From Trueperaceae bacterium (GTDB taxonomy: Bacteria > Deinococcota > Deinococci > Deinococcales > Trueperaceae), in the NCBI GenBank assembly GCA_007130355.1, contig SLSQ01000296.1:1-20522 (forward strand): DNA of 20,522 nucleotides. Direction: 5' to 3'. Shown here one piece after another: positions 15,329-20,522 of this stretch (position 1 is the stretch's first letter; every line of letters begins with the position of its first letter). The notes beneath the pieces were generated by a model. It worked only from the letters and a program-made list of their open reading frames with translations, was not told the DNA's origin and did no database searches. A program made the position numbers and the translations under genes.

Positions 15329-16385
15329 GCGCGGCGCCGACTCGCCACGGTTCGGCGCCCTCCCCGCACGACCGCCGGTGCTGCTGGCGTACCCGCCGGA
15401 GCGACGCGAGCGGCTGTTCCCGGACCGCGCCCTACGCGAACTCGAGCGGATCGCCGAGGTGCACCTCCTCCGCAGCGACGCCCGCGCAGCGCCGCTCGGT
15501 TGGGTCGAGGAGGCGGAACGCCTTTCGGCGCGCGCGGTGATCGCCGACCGCATCGTCGAAGCGCCCGCCACGGCGTTCGCACGCCTGCCGGACCTCGAAG
15601 CGTTCGTGCGCGGCGCGATGGACGTCCGTACCGTCGACCTGGCCGCCGCGGCCCGGCACGGCGTTCGCGTGGTCCACGGCAGTCCCCACTGGATCGACGC
15701 CGTCTGCGAACTGACGATCGGGCTGATGGTGGCGTCGTGGCGCCACCTGCCCGACGCGGTCGCCTCCTACCGCTCCGGACGCGTCCCCGAACCGCGCGAG
15801 GGTCGGCAGCTCGCCGGCAGCGACCTGGGCGTGGTCGGGTACGGCCACCTGGGAAGGCGCCTGACCGAGCTCGGCAGGGCGCTGGGCATGAACGTGCGCG
15901 TCAGCGACCCGTTCGCGACCGACGTGCCGAGCGACGTGCCGAACCTCGAGCTCGCGGACCTGCTCACGACCTCCGACGTCGTGGTGCTCGTCGCGACGCA
16001 CGGCCCCGCCACCGAGAACCTGATCGACGCCACCGCCCTGCGCCGCATGCGGCCCGACGCACTGCTGGTGAACATGGGCCGTGGCGGCCTGGTGGACGAA
16101 GGCGCCCTGGTCGACGCGCTGCGGTCCGGCGCGATCGGCGGAGCAGCGCTGGACGTCGGCCGCGGCCCGGACGACGTTCCCTCCGCGGCGTTGGCCGGCC
16201 TCCCGAACGTCGTCGCCACGCCGCACGTCGGCGGCGCCGTGTCCGCAGCGGCCGAAGCCCACGCGCACGAGACGGTGCGGCAACTGCGCGACCTGATCCG
16301 GGGCGCGCGCCCCGCCGGCACCCTGATCCCTTCCCAGGACGACGAACCGCTCCCCGACGCGACGAAGGACGAGGTCCCTACATGA
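15312..16385 (+). CDS. D-isomer-specific 2-hydroxyacid dehydrogenase family protein
   Basis: Up to 357 residues. The GTG at 15312 overlaps the previous gene by 17 nt and has only a weak ribosome site; a GTG at 15375 ('VLLAYPPERRERLF') would give a more typical N-terminus, so the start is uncertain. The NAD domain has 'LGVVGYGHLGRRLTELGRAL' (GxGxxG) and 'VRVSDPF'. The catalytic Arg is R257 in 'NMGRGGLVDEGAL' and His H305 in 'ATPHVGGA'. The usual catalytic-Glu block ('DVFxxEP') reads 'DVGRGPDDVP', so the Glu is absent or displaced. It probably reduces a 2-keto acid made in this pathway, or oxidises the hydroxy acid. It is coupled to the next gene by ATGA. Confidence 0.85.
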   Translation: MVGAPERGADSPRFGALPARPPVLLAYPPERRERLFPDRALRELERIAEVHLLRSDARAAPLGWVEEAERLSARAVIADRIVEAPATAFARLPDLEAFVRGAMDVRTVDLAAAARHGVRVVHGSPHWIDAVCELTIGLMVASWRHLPDAVASYRSGRVPEPREGRQLAGSDLGVVGYGHLGRRLTELGRALGMNVRVSDPFATDVPSDVPNLELADLLTTSDVVVLVATHGPATENLIDATALRRMRPDALLVNMGRGGLVDEGALVDALRSGAIGGAALDVGRGPDDVPSAALAGLPNVVATPHVGGAVSAAAEAHAHETVRQLRDLIRGARPAGTLIPSQDDEPLPDATKDEVPT

Positions 16386-17182
16386 CGCACGCACCCGAAC
16401 CGACCCGGCCCGCGAACGGGTCCTCCCCCCGCCTGGACGCCCTCAACTGGCCCGAGGTACGCGAGCTCCTGACCCACGATCCGATCGTCGTCGTGCCCGT
16501 CGGAGCGACCGAACAGCACGGGCGCCACCTGCCGCTCTCGGTCGACCGGGTCCTCTGCACCGCCGTCGCCGAACGTGCCGCCCGCGCCGCCACCGGTCGC
16601 GGCCGCCCCACCGTCGTCGCGCCGACGATCGCGGTCGGCTACTCGCCGCACCACATGGCGTTCCCCGGCTCGCTCACCCTGCGCGCCGCGACGTTCACGG
16701 CGGTGGCGACCGACATGGCGACCTCGCTGTCCGAGCACGGCTTCCATCGGATCCTGCTCCTGAACGGTCACGGCGGCAACGCCAACCTGCTCAGGTCGGC
16801 GGCGCAGAGCCTGCGCTTCGAGCACGACGTGCGCGTGTCCGTCGCGTCGTACTGGGACTTCGCGCTCGACCGCATCGCGTCGTGGCGCACGAGCGAGCTG
16901 GGCGGCATCAACCACGCCTGCGAGATGGAGACGTCGCTCATGGCGGCCCTGCACCCGGAATCGGTACGGATGGACGCCGCCGAGGACGTGCTCCCGCCGC
17001 GGAGCCGGTTCGCGAGCGGCGACCTGACCGAGACCGGTCCGGTGACGCGAGCCGGCTCGTTCGAAGAACTCACGCCCACCGGCGCGATCGGCCGGCCCAC
17101 CCTGGCCGACCCGGAACGCGGACGCGCGTTGCTCGACGCGATCGTCGAGGAGGTGACGGAGTACCTGATCGAGTGGACCTGA
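16382..17182 (+). CDS. Creatininase family metal-dependent amidohydrolase
   Basis: 266 residues, ATG with GAGG at 16371-16374. The metal ligands line up with creatininase at a constant offset of ten: E44 and H46 in 'VGATEQHGRHLP', D55 in 'LSVDRVL', H130 in 'LLNGHGGN'. A further 'HACEMETS' (E181, E183) lies where non-creatinine members place metal ligands. The 'NGHGGN' text is that of the wider family (MftE peptidase, ArfB formamide hydrolase) rather than the 'GHYEN' of true creatininase, so creatinine is not the likely substrate. As last gene of the run it may open a cyclic or formylated amide. Conserved gene order stops here; the DNA after it looks degraded. Confidence 0.88.
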   Translation: MTHAPEPTRPANGSSPRLDALNWPEVRELLTHDPIVVVPVGATEQHGRHLPLSVDRVLCTAVAERAARAATGRGRPTVVAPTIAVGYSPHHMAFPGSLTLRAATFTAVATDMATSLSEHGFHRILLLNGHGGNANLLRSAAQSLRFEHDVRVSVASYWDFALDRIASWRTSELGGINHACEMETSLMAALHPESVRMDAAEDVLPPRSRFASGDLTETGPVTRAGSFEELTPTGAIGRPTLADPERGRALLDAIVEEVTEYLIEWT

Positions 17183-17359
17183 AGACGCGAAAGGACGTGG
17201 TGCGCCGGCGACGACCGCTGGGGCTACCCGACGGTCTGGACCGTCATGCTCGCCGTCGGGGGCGGACGGGTCCTCTGGTTCGAGCGACGCGGCGGGTACC
17301 GAGCCGCGCGTTCGTGCGAACGGTGGACGTCCACGCTTCGGAGCCGCCGACGCGGGTCT

Positions 17360-17602
17360 GGTATCACAGAGCATCGATATTCGTGCCCTTCCGTCGTAGG
17401 TGTGAGCTCCGACCGCCCTGGATCCGCGAATCGACCTCCATTCCTTGCGGAGCAGCTGCGGTAGGTCCGCGTGAGGCACGAACGGCGTGATGACTTCGAT
17501 GGCTGGCACCTGCGATCCGTCCAGCCGCTTCAGGTTCCATCGGGAGCGAACCCACGCACCTTGGATCGAACCAACGATCCTGGGGCACGTGAGGAGGTCG
17601 AC
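17360..17602 (-). pseudogene. Possible gene fragment on the minus strand, unidentified
   Basis: The minus-strand frame between a TAG at 17605-17603 and about 17360 has a protein-like composition, including 'RSRWNLKRLDGSQVPAIEV' and 'ITPFVPHADLPQLLRKEW', with balanced hydrophobic and charged residues unlike the Arg/Pro-rich shadow frames. There is no good start codon with a ribosome site. The text has a faint resemblance to the C-terminal end of YtfQ-like periplasmic sugar-binding proteins ('L.G..VP......F....A...LP'), which I would not rely on. It could be a decayed gene end left by rearrangement, or chance. Confidence 0.22.
17563..17580. repeat. 18-bp inverted repeat upstream of the PQQ-dehydrogenase-like gene
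   Basis: GGATCG-AACCAA-CGATCC is a perfect 6-6-6 inverted repeat 82 nt before the ATG at 17663. It could be an operator or a leader hairpin. Adjacent TTGG/CCAA steps give an alternative pairing. No partner regulator gene is present next to it. Confidence 0.3.
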
Positions 17603-17662
17603 CTAGACGGCCCGTACCTCGGCATCGCCCGTTCAGTTCGTGAAGCATGCGAAGGAGAGCTC

Positions 17663-19279
17663 ATGAAGACTCGGATCGTCGCGCTTACGCTCGCCGCCCT
17701 GTTCCTCGGCCTTGGACTCGGTCACGACGGACCCGACCAAGACGCGCTGAACGCCGCGCACGAGAACACGAGCGACTGGCTCTACGTCGGACACGATTAC
17801 GGCCAACGGAACTTCGTCAACGTCGACCAGATCGACGAAAGCAACGTGCACGAGCTCGTTCCCGTGTGCATGTACCAAGTCGGCGAAGTCGGGTCGTTCC
17901 AAGCCAAGCCCATCGTGCATCGGGGCGTGCTGTTCTTCACGATGCTCCGTACCACGGTGGCACTCGACGCATCGGACTGCAGCGAGCTCTGGCGGCACAC
18001 GTGGCAGCCGCGCGCAGAGGAACGGGGCCTCTCCCAGAGGGGCGTGACGATCAAGGACGGAACGCTGGTGCGCGGTACGTCCGACGGGTACCTCGTCGCC
18101 CTCGACGCCGCGACGGGCGAGGAGACTTGGGCCAGGAACCTCAGAACGCATCCCGACTCCCGGGAGAACTACACGAATCCGCCCTTGCTGTTCGAGGACC
18201 TCCTCATCGCCGGGCCGTCGTGGCCGTGGCCGCATGCGAAGGGCTGGGTCGCAGCGTTCGACTTCGCGAGCGGCGAAGAGGTGTGGTCCTTCAACACGGT
18301 CCCCGATCCCGACGAGCCAGGAGCCGAGTCGTGGGGCGACATGGACGCGCTGGAAGCCGGCGAGTTCCAGGGAGTCGGAATCTGGGACTACTCCCTCGAC
18401 GTGGACCGAGAGATCCTGTACGTGGCGACGGCCGACCCCAAACCGGACGTCGTGTTCCCCCTCGGATACGACAACCTGTACTCCGCGTCGCTCCTTGCGC
18501 TCGACGTGCGTAGCGGCGACCTGCGCTGGTACTACCAGCTGACGCCAGGAGGACAGTACGGCTGGGACGCGAGCCAAGCCGGTCCCCTCTTCACGGCGAC
18601 GATCAACGGCGTCGAACGCGACCTGATCGCAACGGGAGGAAAGGACGGGCGTCTTCACGTGCTCGATCGCGACACGGGCGAACCGGTCTACGTCGTACCG
18701 GTGACGAGGCAGAAGAACGTCGGGGAACCGTTCACGGAAGACGGACTGCACATGTGCCCGGGACACCGCGGCAGTCTGATGTGGAGCGGTCCCGCGTACA
18801 GCCCGGAAACGGAAATGCTCTACACGCCGACGATCGACTGGTGCACCACCTGGTACGCCGGCGACGCCGAGCAGTACGACGAGGAAGCCGAGGGACGGTC
18901 GATCCTCGAGCGCCACCTCACCGCTTCGGAGTACGGCGAACCGGATCCGTTCGACGAGGCCATAGGCTGGCTCTACGCCACCGATGCCGCGACGGGCGAG
19001 GTGGCCTGGCGACACCAGTTCGACAAGCCGATGCTCGGCGGCGTCGTCGCGACGGCCGGGAACGTCGTCTTCACCGGGGACGTCGATGGGAACCTCATCG
19101 CGTTCCAGGCGCAGAGCGGCGACGTTCTCTACCGCTTCAACACCGGCGGATCCATCGCCGGGGGCGTCATCACGTACGAACTCGACGGCAAGCAGTACGT
19201 GGCGGTCATGTCGGGCCACGACTCGGGCCTTTGGGGTTCCCGGGGGGCGGCCACGGCCGTTCTGTTCAGCTTGCCGTAG
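17663..19279 (+). CDS. Secreted PQQ-dependent alcohol-dehydrogenase-like beta-propeller protein
   Basis: 538 residues; ATG with GAAGGAG (17651-17657). A signal peptide occupies about residues 1-20. Propeller-blade 'W' motifs recur ('ATGEETWARN', 'ASGEEVWSFN', 'RSGDLRWYYQ', 'ATGEVAWRHQ'). 'IWDYSLDVDREILYVAT', 'YDNLYSASLLALD', 'GGKDGRLHVLDR' and 'HMCPGHRGSLMWSGPAYSP' match quinoprotein alcohol dehydrogenases, and D270 sits at the catalytic-Asp place. Two departures: the 'TGNP' block with the metal-binding Asn reads 'TADPKP' (D258), and no vicinal Cys-Cys pair that normally stacks on PQQ is seen. There is no CxxCH, so no fused cytochrome c. It might oxidise an alcohol or sugar aldehyde in the periplasm, but cofactor binding is uncertain. 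GC is lower than in neighbouring genes, suggesting separate acquisition. Confidence 0.82.
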   Translation: MKTRIVALTLAALFLGLGLGHDGPDQDALNAAHENTSDWLYVGHDYGQRNFVNVDQIDESNVHELVPVCMYQVGEVGSFQAKPIVHRGVLFFTMLRTTVALDASDCSELWRHTWQPRAEERGLSQRGVTIKDGTLVRGTSDGYLVALDAATGEETWARNLRTHPDSRENYTNPPLLFEDLLIAGPSWPWPHAKGWVAAFDFASGEEVWSFNTVPDPDEPGAESWGDMDALEAGEFQGVGIWDYSLDVDREILYVATADPKPDVVFPLGYDNLYSASLLALDVRSGDLRWYYQLTPGGQYGWDASQAGPLFTATINGVERDLIATGGKDGRLHVLDRDTGEPVYVVPVTRQKNVGEPFTEDGLHMCPGHRGSLMWSGPAYSPETEMLYTPTIDWCTTWYAGDAEQYDEEAEGRSILERHLTASEYGEPDPFDEAIGWLYATDAATGEVAWRHQFDKPMLGGVVATAGNVVFTGDVDGNLIAFQAQSGDVLYRFNTGGSIAGGVITYELDGKQYVAVMSGHDSGLWGSRGAATAVLFSLP

Positions 19280-19468
19280 GCAGTCGGTCCGCTGATCGAA
19301 CCTGCGTCGCCTCCCCCTTCGCCTCGTCGGAGCCGAAAGGAGAAGCAACCGAAGACGTCGTGTCGACCTCGTCGGGGACGCCTCCCACGCCAGACGGTGA
19401 CCGACCCGGAACGGGTCTTGGAGCCGGAGACGTCGCCTCGTCACCAGCATCTCTCGAAGGAGGCCCGC
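19280..19468 (+). other. Gap between the PQQ-like and VOC genes
   Basis: The 189-nt gap holds a short hairpin GACCCG-GAA-CGGGTC (19403-19417) followed by TTGG, too short and without a T-run to be a sure terminator. It also has an in-frame GTG at 19397 that could extend the VOC protein by 24 residues. The much stronger GAAGGAGG at 19456-19463 favours the start at 19469. No clear promoter was seen. Confidence 0.4.
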
Positions 19469-19909
19469 ATGCGATCCGCCCAGCCGTACCTGAACTTCCC
19501 CGGCAACGCCGAAGAGGCGTTCGGCTTCTACCGCGACCTGTTCGGCGCCGGCGAACTGACGATCCTTCGCTTCCGCGACCTGGGCGCCCCCGACGGAATG
19601 CCCGAGGAAGAGGCGAACATGGTCGCGAACCTCGCGCTCCCGCTCGGCGACGGCTCGATGCTGATGGCGTCCGACGTACCGCCCTCGCTGGGCGGTTCGG
19701 TCACCTTCGGCGACCACGCCTACGTGATGCTCACCCCCGACGACCGGGAGGAGGCGGAACGCGTCTTCGCCGGCCTCGCCGCGGGCGGCACCGTCGGGAT
19801 GGAGTTGCAGACGACCGCCTGGGCCGAGGCGTACGGCACCTGCACCGACCGGTTCGGCGTTCCGTGGATGATCAACTACGAAGGGAACGTGCGCTTCGAG
19901 ATGCCGTGA
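19469..19909 (+). CDS. VOC superfamily protein, PhnB-like
   Basis: 146 residues, ATG with GAAGGAGG 5 nt upstream. 'YLNFPGNAEEAFGFYRDLFG' at the N-terminus, 'LRFRDL' in the next strand, 'LPLGDGSMLMASDVPPSLGG' mid-protein and 'FGVPWMINYE' at the end are the PhnB/3-demethylubiquinone-methyltransferase-like VOC pattern. A typical metal-ligand His early in the fold is not evident, and many PhnB-like members have no known activity. No phosphonate genes are nearby. It stands alone between the lower-GC patch and a convergent gene whose 3' end overlaps it by 38 nt. Codon usage is again the GC-rich type of the main gene run. Confidence 0.85.
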   Translation: MRSAQPYLNFPGNAEEAFGFYRDLFGAGELTILRFRDLGAPDGMPEEEANMVANLALPLGDGSMLMASDVPPSLGGSVTFGDHAYVMLTPDDREEAERVFAGLAAGGTVGMELQTTAWAEAYGTCTDRFGVPWMINYEGNVRFEMP

Positions 19910-20522
19910 GGGCGTCGACGATCCGCTCGACGACCGCCACCGACAGGAGCCCCTCCCGAAGCTCGGACGCGACGGCGGCCCGGGCGCGGGCGCGGAGTTC
20001 GTCGCGGGTCGGCGGCTCGCGACGCGGCAGGTGGCCGTGCGCCTCGAGGTGGTCGCGCAACTCCTCGGTCGACGCCGTCCGCCACCGGGGCACGCTCCGG
20101 TCCTCGAGCGCCTCCAACAGCGCCCGAGCGTCGCCGTCCAACGCGCGTGCCAGGTCGTCGACGGGGTCGAGGAACGTCTCGGACACGGCGCCGGAGGCCT
20201 GCAGCGCCGATCGGTCCACCGGAGCGCCGTGCCCCTCGCGCCAGAGCCGAAGCGCGGCATCGAGCGCCCGCGCGGCGGCCTGGGCGGCGCGGTGGGACCT
20301 CTCGCCGCCCGGCAGCAGCTGGGGTCCCTCGAACCGGACCAGGTTCTCGAGCTGCCCCCAACGGCCCGCGCCCAGCGCCGCGACGGCGTGCAGGTCGCGC
20401 ACGTCGTCCAGCAGGTGGTACGGATGCACGTCCGCGACGCCGTCGTGCTGCGGGTCGAGCGCCGGCACCTCGAGCGCCCGGCCGTACGCGGCGTAGCTCT
20501 GGTCCTCCTCCGGTGCGGGCGG
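19872..20522 (-). CDS. Unidentified protein (partial, N-terminus outside window)
   Basis: The minus-strand frame is open from the window edge to TGA at 19874-19872, giving 216 visible residues. I do not recognise the family. The sequence is Ala/Arg/Leu-rich and mostly helical in character, with blocks 'HPYHLLDDVRDLHAVAALG', 'RWGQLENLVRFEGPQLLPGG', 'AARALDAALRLWREG' and 'TFLDPVDDLARALDGDARAL', and no membrane segment or Cys motif. The frame uses G/C strongly at third positions and opposing frames are Arg-rich, supporting this as the real gene. It converges on the VOC gene; its last dozen residues are encoded antisense to it. A GTG at 20468 could be a start, but good coding text continues upstream ('EEDQSYAAYGRALEV'), so the true start is probably beyond 20522. 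Confidence 0.65.
   Translation of the reverse strand, partial: PPAPEEDQSYAAYGRALEVPALDPQHDGVADVHPYHLLDDVRDLHAVAALGAGRWGQLENLVRFEGPQLLPGGERSHRAAQAAARALDAALRLWREGHGAPVDRSALQASGAVSETFLDPVDDLARALDGDARALLEALEDRSVPRWRTASTEELRDHLEAHGHLPRREPPTRDELRARARAAVASELREGLLSVAVVERIVDALTASRSARSLRS

Larger units (their letters stand above)
17183..17662 (+). other. 480-bp region without a confident gene; compositional junction and possible remnants
   Basis: After the creatininase stop an AAAGGA (17190-17195) resembles a ribosome site but no convincing gene follows. The frame continuing directly after the stop reads 'DDRWGYPTVWTVMLAVGG' then 'RVLWFERRGGYR' before turning Arg/Ser-rich and ending at TAG 17464; this could be a broken gene. 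A short inverted repeat (GACGGTC/GACCGTC, 17230-17245) lies inside it, without a T-tract. From about 17360 the GC content visibly drops: the 60 bases from 17341 hold 37 G+C against 45 in the 60 from 12061. A minus-strand protein-like fragment occupies 17360-17602. No terminator or clear promoter was found. Confidence 0.4.

Noticed and set aside
17230..17245. Terminator for the catabolic run (GACGGTC/GACCGTC)
   Set aside because: The stem is only 6-7 bp with a tiny loop and no T-tract; such repeats are common in this composition.
17561..17580. tRNA T-arm-like text (GGTTCGATCC on the minus strand)
   Set aside because: The five-base T stem does not pair with a seven-base loop, and no acceptor, D or anticodon arms fit around it.
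19397..19468. Upstream GTG start for the VOC protein
   Set aside because: It would add 24 residues without family similarity, and GAAGGAGG at 19456-19463 clearly serves the ATG at 19469.
17633..20260. 875-codon minus-strand open frame
   Set aside because: It is antisense to the PQQ-like and VOC genes, both recognised by family motifs. Its own text shows no domain.

Overview
The window is a GC-rich, almost gap-free bacterial segment. About 16.5 kb (664-17182) is a single plus-strand run of co-directional, often overlapping catabolic genes. It is flanked by a divergent heme oxygenase gene on the left and by a compositionally different patch plus two small genes on the right. The high GC, GTG starts, strong AGGAGG-type ribosome sites, a secreted binding protein without a lipobox, and a probable leaderless promoter (-10 box 7 nt from the start codon) would suit a Deinococcota member such as Trueperales. 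This is an inference from style; nothing in the window fixes the taxonomy.

Layout. (1) 1-503, minus: 5' part of a biliverdin-forming heme oxygenase, cut by the window edge. (2) 504-663: divergent intergenic region with a promoter for the next gene and a perfect 17-bp palindrome over its -10 box. (3) 664-1533: IclR-family regulator, followed by a GC hairpin. (4) 1597-7611: class III aminotransferase, MlrC-like M81 metallopeptidase, FAH-family hydrolase, RidA-family protein, KDPG aldolase and KDG kinase. (5) 7802-11265: binding protein and two permeases of a Dpp/Opp-type ABC importer, with no ATPase genes in the window. (6) 11351-17182: N-acyl-D-amino-acid deacylase, threonine-synthase-like PLP enzyme, D-threonine-aldolase/DSD1-like PLP enzyme, D-2-hydroxyacid dehydrogenase and a creatininase-family amidohydrolase. 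(7) 17183-17662: no confident gene, with falling GC and possible gene remnants. (8) 17663-19279: secreted PQQ-dependent-dehydrogenase-like beta-propeller with lower GC. (9) 19469-19909: VOC/PhnB-like protein. (10) 19872-20522, minus: unidentified, partial gene converging on the VOC gene.

How the genes may work together. The most coherent reading is uptake of an N-acylated amino-acid-like compound, deacylation, and PLP-dependent ammonia elimination with RidA clearing the enamine. A 2-keto-3-deoxy sugar acid would then enter the Entner-Doudoroff trunk through KDG kinase and KDPG aldolase. N-acetyl-D-glucosaminate (an oxidised chitin sugar) fits all of these steps: deacetylase, then D-glucosaminate dehydratase of the D-threonine-aldolase fold, then KDG, KDPG, and pyruvate plus glyceraldehyde-3-phosphate. 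The aminotransferase, MlrC-like, FAH, threonine-synthase-like, hydroxyacid dehydrogenase and creatininase-family genes are not explained by that route. They suggest either a second branch or a broader substrate such as peptides containing D- or beta-amino acids. No CRISPR array, tRNA, rRNA, transposase or integrase was seen.
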